64,000 nt of DNA from Bradyrhizobium zhanjiangense (GTDB taxonomy: Bacteria; Pseudomonadota; Alphaproteobacteria; Rhizobiales; Xanthobacteraceae), in contig NZ_CP022221.1 in the NCBI RefSeq assembly GCF_004114935.1, positions 4,423,001 through 4,487,000 on the forward strand, written 5' to 3'. The notes beneath the pieces were generated by a model. That model was given only the letters and a program-made list of their open reading frames with translations. It searched no databases and was not told the DNA's origin. Made by a program: the position numbers and the translations under genes. Of this stretch, positions 47,073 to 56,576 are shown in pieces; position 1 is the stretch's first letter; each line of letters starts with the position of its first letter.

Positions 47073-47825
47073 ATGCCCGCACTTCCGCTCCGCCTCGGCG
47101 TCAATGTCGACCATGTCGCAACCCTGCGCAACGCGCGCGGCGGGCGTAATCCCGATCCGGTGCGCGCCGCGCTGCTCGCGATCGAGGCCGGCGCCGATGG
47201 CATCACGGCGCATTTGCGCGAGGATCGCCGGCACATCCGCGACGAGGACATGGCGCGGCTGAAGGCCGAGATCTCCAAGCCGCTCAATTTCGAGATGGCG
47301 GCGACCGACGACATGATGCGCATCTCGCTCGCCACCAAGCCGCATGCGGTGTGCCTCGTGCCGGAGCGCCGGCAAGAGGTGACGACCGAGGGCGGGTTAG
47401 ATGTCGTCGGCCAGCACAATGCGCTCGCGCCCTATATCGCGCGGCTCAACGATGCCGGCATCCGGGTGTCGCTGTTCATCGCCGCCGACCCCGCGCAGAT
47501 CGAGATGGCGGCACAGCTGCGCGCGCCTGTCATTGAGATCCACACCGGCGCCTGGTGCGACGCCGTCGCCGATGGCCACACCGACAAGGCCGAAGCCGAA
47601 TGGCAGCGGATCGTGGCGGGGGCGAAGCTGGCCAAGGCTGCCGGGCTGGAGGTCCATGCCGGACACGGGCTCGACTATGCGACGGCGGAGACGATCGCGG
47701 CCTTGCCGGAGGTCATGGAGCTCAATATCGGCTACTACATGATCGGAGAGGCGCTGTTCGTGGGTCTGGCCGAGACCGTGCGCAGCATGCGCGCGGCGAT
47801 GGACCGGGGCCGGAGCCGGGCATGA
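47073..47825 (+). CDS. pdxJ: Pyridoxine 5'-phosphate synthase
   Basis: Condenses 1-deoxyxylulose 5-phosphate with aminoacetone phosphate to form vitamin B6. The 250-residue barrel has [40 protein letters not shown]-like [45 protein letters not shown] and [17 protein letters not shown]. It is downstream of rsh and overlaps acpS by four bases (ATGA). The full-length family alignment leaves no doubt. Confidence 0.97.
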   Translation: MPALPLRLGVNVDHVATLRNARGGRNPDPVRAALLAIEAGADGITAHLREDRRHIRDEDMARLKAEISKPLNFEMAATDDMMRISLATKPHAVCLVPERRQEVTTEGGLDVVGQHNALAPYIARLNDAGIRVSLFIAADPAQIEMAAQLRAPVIEIHTGAWCDAVADGHTDKAEAEWQRIVAGAKLAKAAGLEVHAGHGLDYATAETIAALPEVMELNIGYYMIGEALFVGLAETVRSMRAAMDRGRSRA

Positions 47826-48241
47826 TCATCGGCATCGGTTCGGACCTGATCGACATCACCCGCGTCGCCAAGGTGATCGAGCGCCACGGCGAGCGCTTCC
47901 TCGACCGCATCTTCACCGTGGCCGAGCGGGCCAAGGCGGAGCGGCGCGCCAAGAACGAGAAGATGGTGGTGGCGACCTACGCCAAGCGCTTTGCCGCCAA
48001 AGAGGCCTGCTCCAAGGCGCTCGGCACCGGCATCAGGCGCGGCGTCTGGTGGCGCGACATGGGGGTGGTCAACCTGCCGGGGGGACGGCCGACCATGCAA
48101 CTGACCGGCGGCGCCTTGGCCCGGCTTCAGGCCCTGACGCCGGAGGGTTTCGAGGCGCGGATCGATGTGTCGATCACCGACGACTGGCCGCTCGCACAGG
48201 CCTTCGTCATCATTTCCGCCGTTCCGCCGGCCAAGCCCTGA
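47822..48241 (+). CDS. acpS: Holo-[acyl-carrier-protein] synthase
   Basis: Transfers 4'-phosphopantetheine from CoA to acyl carrier protein. The 139-residue protein has the two metal/CoA motifs: [20 protein letters not shown] with the catalytic aspartate, and [20 protein letters not shown] with the glutamate and lysine. It overlaps the pdxJ stop and is followed after 250 bases by lepB, the standard order. Confidence 0.96.
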   Translation: MIIGIGSDLIDITRVAKVIERHGERFLDRIFTVAERAKAERRAKNEKMVVATYAKRFAAKEACSKALGTGIRRGVWWRDMGVVNLPGGRPTMQLTGGALARLQALTPEGFEARIDVSITDDWPLAQAFVIISAVPPAKP

Positions 48242-48491
48242 CAGGGATCCAGGAAATCTCATAATTCGTTTGAAATACCAAGGTCTTATGCAGTTTTGAT
48301 GCGATCCTTGATTGCGTGGTCTTCGACAACGGTCTAAAAGTCCGCCGACGCAAATCAGGCTGGGTGAATTCGGCTTTACGCCGGAATTGGCCCTCACTAT
48401 CAGAATCAGGACAATCTCCTTGGGCCGCGAACCGATGGGCTGTTCGCGGGAGGAGGGCGCTCTGTGACCGCCGGCCGGAATTGAGAGAGCA

Positions 48492-49256
48492 ATGAGCGTG
48501 ACTTCGGGAACGAAAACTGAGAGCGGCGTCGGCGAAACGATCCGGGTCGTGATTCACGCTCTGCTGATCGCGCTGGTGATCCGCACGTTCCTGTTCCAGC
48601 CGTTCAACATCCCGTCTGGCTCGATGAAGGCGACGCTGCTGGTCGGCGACTATCTGTTCGTCTCGAAATATTCCTACGGCTATAGCCACTATTCGATCCC
48701 GTTCTCCCCGCCGCTGTTCTCCGGGCGGATCTGGAGCTCGGACCCGAACCGCGGCGACATCGTCGTGTTTCGCTTGCCCAAGGACGATTCCACCGACTAC
48801 ATCAAGCGCGTGATCGGTCTTCCCGGCGACCGCATCCAGATGCGGGACGGTCTGCTCTACATCAACGACACCCCGGTCGAGCGGCAGCGCATGAGCGAGT
48901 TTGTTGGGGAGGATCCGTGCGGCTCCGAAGGCGGCGGCATCTCCCGGGTGAAGCGCTGGAAGGAGACGCTGCCGAACGGCGTGTCCTACGAGACGCTGGA
49001 CTGCGCCGACAACGGCTACATGGACAACACCAACGTCTACACGGTGCCGCAGGGCCACTTCTTCATGATGGGCGACAACCGCGACAACTCGACCGACAGC
49101 CGCTTCCTCGGCCAAGTCGGTTATGTGCCGCAGGAGAATTTGATCGGCCGCGCCCAGATGATCTTCTTCTCCATCGCCGAAGGCGAGCATGCCTGGATGT
49201 TCTGGCGCTGGCCGTGGGCGGTGCGCTGGAATCGTTTCTTCAAAATCGTTCGATGA
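48492..49256 (+). CDS. lepB: Signal peptidase I
   Basis: Inner-membrane leader peptidase that removes signal peptides from exported proteins. One N-terminal transmembrane segment (about 19-36, VVIHALLIALVIRTFLF) is followed by box B with the nucleophile serine in NIPSGSMKATLLVGDYLF, the lysine general base in DYIKRVIGLPGDRIQ, and the box E motif MMGDNRDNSTDSR. Length is 254 residues. Its stop overlaps the rnc start. The upstream 250 bases have no gene. Confidence 0.97.
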   Translation: MSVTSGTKTESGVGETIRVVIHALLIALVIRTFLFQPFNIPSGSMKATLLVGDYLFVSKYSYGYSHYSIPFSPPLFSGRIWSSDPNRGDIVVFRLPKDDSTDYIKRVIGLPGDRIQMRDGLLYINDTPVERQRMSEFVGEDPCGSEGGGISRVKRWKETLPNGVSYETLDCADNGYMDNTNVYTVPQGHFFMMGDNRDNSTDSRFLGQVGYVPQENLIGRAQMIFFSIAEGEHAWMFWRWPWAVRWNRFFKIVR

Positions 49257-50074
49257 AAGACGAAGCCAAGGACATCGCGACCCCACCGACGGAGGCGCAA
49301 GGCGCCCCTGATGGCGAAGCTGCGACCAAAACGCCGGCGAAGAAGAAGCGGACGCGAAGCAGCAAGGCCAAAGGCACTGATGCGAACGCGGCGCTCGAGG
49401 CGCGCATCGGCCACAGCTTCACTGATCCGAACCTCCTGATGCAGGCGATCACGCATGTCTCGGCGCTGAAGTCCGGGCGCAAGCGCGGCGACAGCTATCA
49501 GCGACTGGAATTCCTCGGCGACCACGTGCTCGGGCTGGTCGTCTCCGACATGCTCTACCACGCCTTCCCGAACGCCGACGAAGGCGAGCTGTCGAAGCGG
49601 CTTGCCGAGCTCGTGCGCAAGGAGAGCTGCGCCGACGTCGCAAAATCGCTCGACCTCGTCGACGACATCAAGCTCGGCTCGGTCGGCCCCAGCGCCGACG
49701 CCCGTCTGCGCAAGAGCGTGCTCGGGGACATCTGCGAGGCCGTGATCGGCGCGATCTTCCTCGACGGCGGCCATGCGGCGGCAGCCGAGTTCGTCAGGCG
49801 CAACTGGACCGAGCGCATGCACAAGCCGCGCCGTCCCTTGCGCGACCCCAAGACCGTGCTCCAGGAATGGGCGCAGGGGAAGGGGCTGCCGACCCCGGTC
49901 TACCGCGAGGTCGAGCGCACCGGCCCGCACCACGATCCGCAGTTCCGCGTCGCGGTGGACCTGCCGGGATTGGCCCCGGCCGAAGGCATCGGCGGCAGCA
50001 AGCGCGCGGCAGAGAAGGTGGCAGCTTCAGTGATGATCGAACGCGAAGGCGTTGGCGGCGGCAATGACGGCTGA
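49253..50074 (+). CDS. rnc: Ribonuclease III
   Basis: Double-strand-specific RNase that processes rRNA precursors and regulatory duplexes. The catalytic motif is YQRLEFLGDHVLGLVVSDML, with the second set of acidic residues in GDICEAVIGAIFLDGG. The double-stranded RNA binding domain occupies the last 70 residues. The 273-residue protein has about 45 extra N-terminal residues, including a basic stretch TKTPAKKKRTRSSKAKG, longer than E. coli RNase III. It is coupled to lepB through ATGA and overlaps era by 11 bases. Confidence 0.96.
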   Translation: MKDEAKDIATPPTEAQGAPDGEAATKTPAKKKRTRSSKAKGTDANAALEARIGHSFTDPNLLMQAITHVSALKSGRKRGDSYQRLEFLGDHVLGLVVSDMLYHAFPNADEGELSKRLAELVRKESCADVAKSLDLVDDIKLGSVGPSADARLRKSVLGDICEAVIGAIFLDGGHAAAAEFVRRNWTERMHKPRRPLRDPKTVLQEWAQGKGLPTPVYREVERTGPHHDPQFRVAVDLPGLAPAEGIGGSKRAAEKVAASVMIEREGVGGGNDG

Positions 50075-50990
50075 AGCAAGCGGCGAGGCGCCCACCGCGA
50101 CGCGCTGCGGCTTCGTTGCGCTGATCGGTGCGCCGAATGTCGGCAAGTCCACCCTGGTCAACGCGCTGGTCGGGGCCAAGGTCACGATCGTCTCGCGCAA
50201 GGTGCAGACCACGCGCGCGCTGATCCGCGGCATCGTGATCGAGAACAACGCGCAAATCATCCTGGTCGACACGCCCGGCATCTTCCTGCCCAAGCGCCGG
50301 CTCGACCGCGCCATGGTCTCGACCGCCTGGAGTGGGGCGCACGACGCCGATCTCGTCTGCGTGCTGCTCGATGCCAAGACGGGTATTGACGAGGAGGCCG
50401 AGGCGATCCTCGCCAAGGCGGCCAGCGTCAACCACGAGAAGATTTTGGTGATCAACAAGGTCGATCTGGTCCAGCGAGAGAAGCTACTGGCGCTGGCGCA
50501 GGCCGCCAACGAGCGCATGAAGTTCGCGAAGACCTTCATGATTGCGGCAATCTCAGGCGACGGCGTCGACGACATCCGCACGACGTTGGCCGAGATGGTG
50601 CCGCCAGGCCCGTTCCTCTATCCCGAGGACCAGATGTCGGACGCGCCGATGCGGCAGCTGGCTGCCGAAATCACGCGCGAAAAAATCTATCAGAAGCTGC
50701 ACCAGGAATTGCCCTACCAGTCCACGGTCGAGACCGACAAGTGGGAGGAGCGCAAGGACAAGTCGGTGCGCATCGAGCAGACGATCTTCGTCGAGCGTGA
50801 AAGCCAGCGCAAGATCGTGCTCGGCAAGGGCGGCGCCACCATCAAGTCGATCGGCGCGGACTCGCGCAAAGAGCTGATGCAGATCTTGGACGTGCCGGTG
50901 CATCTGTTCCTGTTCGTCAAGGTGCGCGAGAACTGGGGCGATGATCCCGATCGCTATCGCGAGATGGGGCTGGACTTCCCCAAGGAATAG
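50064..50990 (+). CDS. era: GTPase Era
   Basis: Essential GTPase that binds the 3' end of 16S rRNA and supports small-subunit assembly. The 308-residue protein has G1 IGAPNVGKSTL, the G2 region VQTTRALIRG, G3 LVDTPGIFLPK, G4 INKVDLV and a C-terminal KH domain (RKIVLGKGGATIKSIGADSR). I place the start at the ATG at 50064 rather than the TTG 12 bases earlier; either overlaps the rnc end. Part of the lepB-rnc-era unit. Confidence 0.97.
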   Translation: MTAEASGEAPTATRCGFVALIGAPNVGKSTLVNALVGAKVTIVSRKVQTTRALIRGIVIENNAQIILVDTPGIFLPKRRLDRAMVSTAWSGAHDADLVCVLLDAKTGIDEEAEAILAKAASVNHEKILVINKVDLVQREKLLALAQAANERMKFAKTFMIAAISGDGVDDIRTTLAEMVPPGPFLYPEDQMSDAPMRQLAAEITREKIYQKLHQELPYQSTVETDKWEERKDKSVRIEQTIFVERESQRKIVLGKGGATIKSIGADSRKELMQILDVPVHLFLFVKVRENWGDDPDRYREMGLDFPKE

Positions 50991-51011
50991 CCAAGCAAAG
51001 ATCGGTATCCG

Positions 51012-51392
51012 ATGAGCGTGCCCAGCAACGTCCGGCGCTTCGAAGCGCTGCTCTATGCATCGTTGATGTTGGATGCCCTGTCAGTCGCGGTGCAGGATCG
51101 CACGCCCAATGCCGAGATGACCGAGCAGATGATCACGACGGCGACGCTGATCGCCGGCGGCATGATCCTGCTACTGTTCTATTTCGTTTGGCTCGCTGCG
51201 CATTGGCGCAAGAACTGGCCGCGCTGGGTGCTCGCGGCAGCCCTCGTGCTGTCGGTGATCTCGCTCGGCCAGATCATCGGCGAGAAGGGCATGCAGCTCG
51301 ACAGCGCCATCGAGGTCGTCTCCTGCGTGCTGACCACGATGGGACTGTATTTCTCCTTCACCGGGGATGCGCAGGGCTGGTTCAACGCGTGA
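51012..51392 (+). CDS. Small multi-pass membrane protein of unknown function
   Basis: A 126-residue protein with four hydrophobic segments (about 13-27, 42-62, 72-91 and 97-119) and short loops such as AHWRKNWPRW. It has no motif that I recognise. It lies 21 bases after era on the same strand, between era and recO, and its 3' end is followed directly by a palindromic repeat. Codon usage matches the neighbours, so it is a real gene, possibly read through from the era transcript. Confidence 0.8.
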   Translation: MSVPSNVRRFEALLYASLMLDALSVAVQDRTPNAEMTEQMITTATLIAGGMILLLFYFVWLAAHWRKNWPRWVLAAALVLSVISLGQIIGEKGMQLDSAIEVVSCVLTTMGLYFSFTGDAQGWFNA

Positions 51393-51404
51393 AGTTTCAC
51401 GCGG

Positions 51405-51504
51405 TGCCGTAGAATGGGCGCACGCACCCTTGCGCGCCGTGCCCACCAAGTTTGGCCATGGATCAAAATCGGTGGGCACGCTTCGCTTTGCCCACCCTAC
51501 GGCC
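51405..51504. repeat. Palindromic intergenic repeat (family F)
   Basis: Left parts TGCCGTAGAATGGGCGCACG and CGTGCCCACC pair imperfectly with right parts GGTGGGCACGCTTCGCTTTG and CCCACCCTACGGC. It is placed between the small membrane gene and recO. Confidence 0.75.
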
Positions 51505-51529
51505 CCTCGAATGGGCTACACTTCCTCCC

Positions 51530-52282
51530 ATGGAATGGACCGACGAAGGCATCGTGCTGGGTGTGCGGCGGCATGGCGAGTCGAGCGCCATCGTCGAGCT
51601 GCTGACGCGCGCGCATGGCCGCCATCTCGGTCTCGTCCGCGGCGGCGCCGGCTCGCGGATGCGGCCGCTTTTGCAGCCGGGGAACAGCGTCAGTGCGGTG
51701 TGGCGGGCGCGGCTCGACGAGCATCTCGGTACCTATGCGATCGAGGGATTGAAGCTGCGCGCAGCGACGCTGCTGGCATCGTCCTACGGGGTCTACGGCG
51801 TCACCCATCTGGCCTCGATTGCGCGGCTGCTGCCCGAGCGCGATCCGCATGAGGCGATCTTTGCGCTGCTCGAACATTCGCTCGACGATTTCGACGATAT
51901 CGGCGGCGCCGCCGTGCACGTCATTCATTTCGAGCTGGCGATGCTCGCCGAGCTCGGCTTTGGGCTCGCGCTGGAAAATTGTGCGGTGACCGGGGAGACC
52001 ACGGACCTGATCTATGTCTCGCCCAAATCCGGCGGCGCGGTGTCGCGCGGCGCGGGCGAGCCGTGGCGCGACCGGTTGCTACGCCTGCCGCCATTCCTGC
52101 GCCAGGGCGAGGTGCAGACCGATCTCACGGAGCAGGATCTCCTGGACGGTTTTCGGCTCACCGGTCTGTTCCTGCTGCGCCACGTGCTGGAGCCGCGCGG
52201 TCAGGGCCATTCCGACGCGCGCGCCGGCTTCATCAACGCCTTGATGCGGCAGCAGGCGAGGGCGGCAATCCCGGCGCCATGA
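51530..52282 (+). CDS. recO: DNA repair protein RecO
   Basis: Partner of RecR in the RecFOR pathway; loads RecA onto SSB-coated gaps. The 250-residue protein starts [20 protein letters not shown] with the OB-fold, continues [18 protein letters not shown] and has a helical C-terminal half. I use the ATG at 51530; the in-frame text upstream is translated from repeat DNA. Bacterial RecO sometimes has a zinc finger, but the CxxC pairs are absent here. Confidence 0.94.
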   Translation: MEWTDEGIVLGVRRHGESSAIVELLTRAHGRHLGLVRGGAGSRMRPLLQPGNSVSAVWRARLDEHLGTYAIEGLKLRAATLLASSYGVYGVTHLASIARLLPERDPHEAIFALLEHSLDDFDDIGGAAVHVIHFELAMLAELGFGLALENCAVTGETTDLIYVSPKSGGAVSRGAGEPWRDRLLRLPPFLRQGEVQTDLTEQDLLDGFRLTGLFLLRHVLEPRGQGHSDARAGFINALMRQQARAAIPAP

Positions 52283-52383
52283 TGAAATCGCGTTTCTGCC
52301 TTGCCAGCCAGCATAGATTTTCCGGGAACCAAATCAGGCCGGCCGGAATTGGCTCGCGGGTTCCACAATGGGGGACAGCCTAA

Positions 52384-52668
52384 ATGTTGATCAGGGGATT
52401 CGCCTTATCCGCGGCGCTGCTCGCGTTTGCGCCTGATGCAATGGCCGGCGAGCCGCAACCTGGCGTATTTCGCCGGGCGTCCTGCACGGTTGTCCGGTAC
52501 TATGTGGCCAAATATTCTGCTGCGGCCGCAGAGGCATGGGCGCGGTCCCACGGCGCGACCGAGGCCGAAATCGACGCCGCCCGCCGCTGTGTGACCAATG
52601 CGCCGCCGGCTCAATCCCCTGGCCAATCCAAGACCCAGCCTGTGACAGCCGGCTGGGCCGGCCAGTAG
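52384..52668 (+). CDS. Small exported protein of unknown function
   Basis: A 94-residue protein with a signal peptide MLIRGFALSAALLAFAPDAM, cleavage after AMA (residue 21). The mature part has two cysteines (RASCTVVRYYVAKYSAAAAE and AARRCVTNAP), which may form a disulfide, then a proline/glutamine tail. No domain recognised. It is between recO and parC on the same strand, with a weak binding site. Confidence 0.72.
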   Translation: MLIRGFALSAALLAFAPDAMAGEPQPGVFRRASCTVVRYYVAKYSAAAAEAWARSHGATEAEIDAARRCVTNAPPAQSPGQSKTQPVTAGWAGQ

Positions 52669-52729
52669 GCCGCCCCCAGGGAACCAATCGATCCTTGCCC
52701 GATTCGCTTCCACGGTTTAACCGGGCGGC

Positions 52730-54988
52730 ATGGGAAAACGAATCGTTCCGCCGGAAGAACCGGCCGAAATTCACGAGGTGCCGCTGCGTGACGCGCTGGA
52801 AGAGCGCTATCTCGCCTATGCGCTCTCCACCATCATGCACCGTGCGCTGCCGGACGCACGCGACGGCCTGAAGCCGGTGCACCGGCGCATCCTCTACGGC
52901 ATGCGCCTGCTCCGCCTCGACCCCGGCACGGCCTTCAAGAAATCCGCAAAAATCGTCGGCGACGTGATGGGCTCGTTCCATCCGCATGGCGACCAGGCGA
53001 TCTACGACGCCATGGTGCGCCTTGCGCAGGATTTCTCCTCGCGCTACCCGCTGGTCGACGGCCAGGGCAACTTTGGCAATATCGACGGCGATAATCCCGC
53101 CGCCTACCGCTACACCGAAGCGCGCATGACCGACGTCGCGCGGCTTCTGCTCGAGGGCATCGACGAGGACGGCGTCGAATTCCGCGCCAATTACGACGGC
53201 CAGTCGAAAGAGCCGATCGTGCTGCCGGGCGGCTTCCCGAATCTGCTCGCCAATGGCGCGCAAGGAATCGCGGTCGGCATGGCGACCTCGATCCCGCCGC
53301 ACAACGCCGCCGAGCTGTGCGATGCCGCGCTGCATCTGATCGAGAAGCCCGACGCGAAATCCAAGGCGCTGCTGAAATGGGTCAAGGGCCCGGATTTCCC
53401 GACTGGCGGCATCTGCGTCGATTCCAAGCAGGCGATTGCGGAAGCTTACACCACGGGCCGCGGCTCGTTTCGCGTCCGCGCCAAGTGGCAGCAGGAGGAG
53501 GGTGCGCGCGGTACCTGGGTGGTTGTCGTCACCGAGATTCCGTATCTGGTGCAGAAGTCGCGGATGGTCGAGAAGATCGCTGAGCTGCTCGACCAGAAGA
53601 AGCTGCCGCTGGTCGGCGACATCAGGGACGAGTCGGCCGAAGACGTCCGCCTCGTCATCGAGCCGAAGTCGAAGAACGTCGATCCCGCCCTGATGATGGA
53701 ATCGCTGTTCCGGCTGACCGAGCTCGAAAGCAAGATTCCGCTGAACCTCAACGTGCTGATCAAGGGCCGCATTCCCAAGGTCGTGGGGCTCGCGGAGTGC
53801 TTGCGCGAATGGCTCGATCATCTGCGCGACGTGCTGATCCGCCGCAGCAACTACCGCAAGGCGCAGATCGAGCACCGCCTGGAAGTGCTTGGCGGTCATC
53901 TCGTCGCCTATCTGAACCTCGACAAGGTGATCAAGATCATCCGCACCGAGGACGAGCCGAAGCCGGCCCTGATCAAGGCGTTCAAGCTCACCGAGATCCA
54001 GGCGGAGGCCATCCTCAATATGCGTTTGCGCAATCTGCGCAGGCTCGAGGAAATGGAGATCCGCAACGAGGACAGGGATCTCCGCAAGGAGCTAAAGGGC
54101 ATTGAAGGCGTGCTTGCTTCCGAAGCCGAGCAGTGGAAGAAGGTCGGCGAGCAGGTCGGCAAGGTCCGCGACATGTTCGGACCCAAGACGCCGCTCGGCA
54201 AGCGCCGCACCACCTTTGCGGATGCACCCGAGCACGATCTCGCCGCGATCGAGGAAGCCTTCGTCGAGCGCGAGCCGGTGACGGTCGTGGTCTCCGACAA
54301 GGGCTGGATCCGCACCATGAAGGGGCATGTCGAGGATCTCTCGGGCCTTGCCTTCAAGCAGGACGACAAGCTCGGCTTCGCCTTCTTCGCCGAGACGACG
54401 TCGAAGCTGCTGCTGTTCGCCACCAACGGAAAATTCTACTCGCTCGACGTGGCCAAACTTCCGGGCGGCCGCGGCCATGGCGAGCCGATCCGCCTGTTCA
54501 TCGACCTCGAGCAGGAGGCGGCGCCAGTTGCGCTGTTCGTCAACAAGGGCGGACGCAAATTCCTGGTCGCGAGCCAAGAGGGCCAAGGTTTTGTCGTCAA
54601 CGAGGACGATTGCGTCGGCACCACCAAGAAGGGCAAGCAGGTCCTCAACGTCGACATGCCGAACGAGGCGCGTGCGATCACCGAGGTGCTTGGCGACACC
54701 GTCGCGGTCATCGGCGACAACCGCAAGATGCTGATCTTCCCGCTCGACCAGGTGCCGGAGATGGCCCGCGGCCGCGGCGTGCGCCTGCAGAAATACAAGG
54801 ACGGCGGCCTCTCCGACGTTGCGGTGTTCGACGCCAAGGCGGGCCTGACCTGGAAGGACTCCGCGGGTCGCGAATTCTCGGCGACCATGAAGGAGCTCGC
54901 CGAGTGGCAAGGCACCCGCGCCGATGCCGGCCGCCTGCCGCCAAAGGGTTTTCCGAAGTCGAACAAGTTCGGCCGGGTGATCGGGTAG
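52730..54988 (+). CDS. parC: DNA topoisomerase IV subunit A
   Basis: Breakage-rejoining subunit that decatenates daughter chromosomes. The 752-residue protein has the conserved start [49 protein letters not shown] and the active-site tyrosine Tyr128 in [11 protein letters not shown]. The C-terminal beta-pinwheel repeats are shorter than in GyrA, and no GyrA box is seen, supporting ParC. The partner parE is not within the window. It is followed by repetitive DNA. Confidence 0.95.
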   Translation: MGKRIVPPEEPAEIHEVPLRDALEERYLAYALSTIMHRALPDARDGLKPVHRRILYGMRLLRLDPGTAFKKSAKIVGDVMGSFHPHGDQAIYDAMVRLAQDFSSRYPLVDGQGNFGNIDGDNPAAYRYTEARMTDVARLLLEGIDEDGVEFRANYDGQSKEPIVLPGGFPNLLANGAQGIAVGMATSIPPHNAAELCDAALHLIEKPDAKSKALLKWVKGPDFPTGGICVDSKQAIAEAYTTGRGSFRVRAKWQQEEGARGTWVVVVTEIPYLVQKSRMVEKIAELLDQKKLPLVGDIRDESAEDVRLVIEPKSKNVDPALMMESLFRLTELESKIPLNLNVLIKGRIPKVVGLAECLREWLDHLRDVLIRRSNYRKAQIEHRLEVLGGHLVAYLNLDKVIKIIRTEDEPKPALIKAFKLTEIQAEAILNMRLRNLRRLEEMEIRNEDRDLRKELKGIEGVLASEAEQWKKVGEQVGKVRDMFGPKTPLGKRRTTFADAPEHDLAAIEEAFVEREPVTVVVSDKGWIRTMKGHVEDLSGLAFKQDDKLGFAFFAETTSKLLLFATNGKFYSLDVAKLPGGRGHGEPIRLFIDLEQEAAPVALFVNKGGRKFLVASQEGQGFVVNEDDCVGTTKKGKQVLNVDMPNEARAITEVLGDTVAVIGDNRKMLIFPLDQVPEMARGRGVRLQKYKDGGLSDVAVFDAKAGLTWKDSAGREFSATMKELAEWQGTRADAGRLPPKGFPKSNKFGRVIG

Positions 54989-54996
54989 GGCGGTCC

Positions 54997-55132
54997 CGTG
55001 TCCCGGACGCGCTGCAACGCTTTTCGCGTTGCTGCGCAGAGCCGGGACCCACGCTGCACGGATTGCTCGGAGACATGGGCCCCGGCTCTGCAGCGCACCG
55101 CTGAAGTAGCGCTGCACTGCGTCCGGGGCACG
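54997..55132. repeat. Palindromic intergenic repeat (family I)
   Basis: Outer arms CGTGTCCCGGACGCGCTGCA and CTGCGTCCGGGGCACG; inner pairs include CAGAGCCGGGACCCACGC and GGGCCCCGGCTCTGCAGCGC. It begins nine bases after the parC stop, where it can also act as a transcript end. Confidence 0.75.
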
Positions 55133-55164
55133 AGAGAGCGTGAAGCGAGCACCTGTCTTTCCAC

Positions 55165-55244
55165 CGTCATTGCGAGCGCAGCGAAGCAATCCAGAATCCC
55201 GCCGCGGAAAGACTCTGGATTGCTTCGCTGCGCTCGCAATGACG
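55165..55244. repeat. Palindromic intergenic repeat (family B)
   Basis: Nearly identical to 7395-7474: CGTCATTGCGAGCGCAGCGA, AAGCAATCCAG and the mirrored CTGGATTGCTTCGCTGCGCT, CGCAATGACG, with the same GCCGCGGAAAGA loop. Confidence 0.85.
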
Positions 55245-55335
55245 GAGCAAGCCGGGCGGCCATCGCTCTGCAATTCACATTTCAAATAGCGCGCGAGCGT
55301 TCGCATTCCCGCGGCGCATTCGCCCGAGTTTTGCT

Positions 55336-55720
55336 CCAGGTGCACCCTCGAAAAAGACAAGGGCGCAGGGAAGGCCGGGCGCCGGCTGGCACCCGCAGGT
55401 CCGTGCGCTGTAGAAATGCACACGGGGGTGGACCACAGGTGATGCCGGTCGCCCGGCCTTCCCTGCGCGAATGGTTTTAACGGTGTCCTTCGTGCTCTCC
55501 CCGGGGAGCGATGCACTATTGCCCCCATCGCCCTGCAGATGGCTGATGTGCGGACCCGGTTGGGTCGCAGGCATCACCGCAGGACTTGACGCGCAGACCC
55601 CGGGCGTCAGGACCACACGACTTCTCCGTCCGCGCACGTCTCCGTTGGGACTTCGAGGGCTGGCGTGTGCTCGCCCCCGAAACCATGCGAAGACGCTGTC
55701 CGCGTCGTGTCGTGCACTTA
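55336..55720. repeat. Large structured repetitive element
   Basis: A block of about 385 bases with a very stable stem: GCGCAGGGAAGGCCGGGCG with CCGGC (55363-55386) pairs with GCCGGTCGCCCGGCCTTCCC TGCGC (55444-55468), one bulged base, around a 57-base loop. It continues with GACCCGGTTGGGTCGCAGGC, GACTTGACGCG and GGGCGTCAGGACCACACGAC. From memory, similar text occurs in multiple copies in Bradyrhizobium genomes. It may be a non-autonomous mobile element or a structured RNA. No frame in it looks like a gene. Confidence 0.5.
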
Positions 55721-55852
55721 GTTCGTCAATATTTCTTACAGTAATTCCCCGGAGTTGCTGTTTCGTCAAACACGGTCTGGGGTGCGGCATTGCATGCTCT
55801 GTGGAGCAACAGCCGCGCTGCATTCGAATCGTACATTGAGTTGGAGACGATC

Positions 55853-56278
55853 ATGCGCAACATCGTATTGGTGATGGCATTCGTGAACTCGCTGTCGACT
55901 CCGGCTTTGGCTCAGAAGCCCGAGATTGAAGCGATCAACAACAAATTTGTCGAATTTTTCAACAAGGGTGATTTCCCTGGCATTGCGTCGCTCTATAGCG
56001 CTGATGCGATCGCTTTGCCGCCCGGTTCTTCGATGGCGCGGGGCCGAGCAGCCATCGAAGTCATGTGGAAAAGCATGGCGGAACAAGTCGGCGACCCGAA
56101 GCTCACGACTGTTGATGTGAAGGCGCTCGGCCCTTTGGCGGCACGCGAGATCGGCACGTTTGCTCTGAAGACCAAAGGGCCGACACCGCAGGAAGTGACT
56201 GGGAAGTACGTCGTTGTTTGGGAAAAGGTCGGAAATGACTGGAAGCTCGCCACCGACATATGGAACGAGGGCAAGTAG
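55853..56278 (+). CDS. Exported SnoaL/DUF4440-like protein
   Basis: A 141-residue protein with a signal peptide (MRNIVLVMAFVNSLSTPALA, cleaved after ALA) and an NTF2-like fold typical of DUF4440: IEAINNKFVEFFNKGDFPGI, ASLYSADAIALPPGS, the strand VVVWEKVGNDWKLATDIWN. Such domains bind small hydrophobic ligands or act as calcium/calmodulin-associated or steroid-isomerase-like enzymes; the ligand is unknown. GGAGA precedes the ATG by five bases. Its G+C content is lower than the core genes. Confidence 0.85.
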   Translation: MRNIVLVMAFVNSLSTPALAQKPEIEAINNKFVEFFNKGDFPGIASLYSADAIALPPGSSMARGRAAIEVMWKSMAEQVGDPKLTTVDVKALGPLAAREIGTFALKTKGPTPQEVTGKYVVVWEKVGNDWKLATDIWNEGK

Positions 56279-56576
56279 GCCAGTCGGCGTACGTGTCTGT
56301 TGTTGACCCATCAGCGAAGTGGCGGCGGTTCTCATTGAGGTCCGTTTGGTGGGGCATAACAGACGTGATTTGCTCACGCTGACATCACCGATCAATGGGC
56401 TCACCTGTGACATCCGGCTCCGAAGGCAGGCTGAGAGCTTTGAACCTCCCGTTCGCCACGTCGACCTATATCTTGAAGAACCATGCGCGCATGAGGATCG
56501 TCGTCGTTTCGCCGGGAGGAGATGATGACGATTCCGCGCGACTTCCGCGGTCGGCCGAACTCTAGGGGGAGAACGG

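Noticed and set aside
55275..55823. Minus-strand frame over the structured element
   Set aside because: It is a translation of the repeat; the stem-loop explains the base pattern better than coding does.
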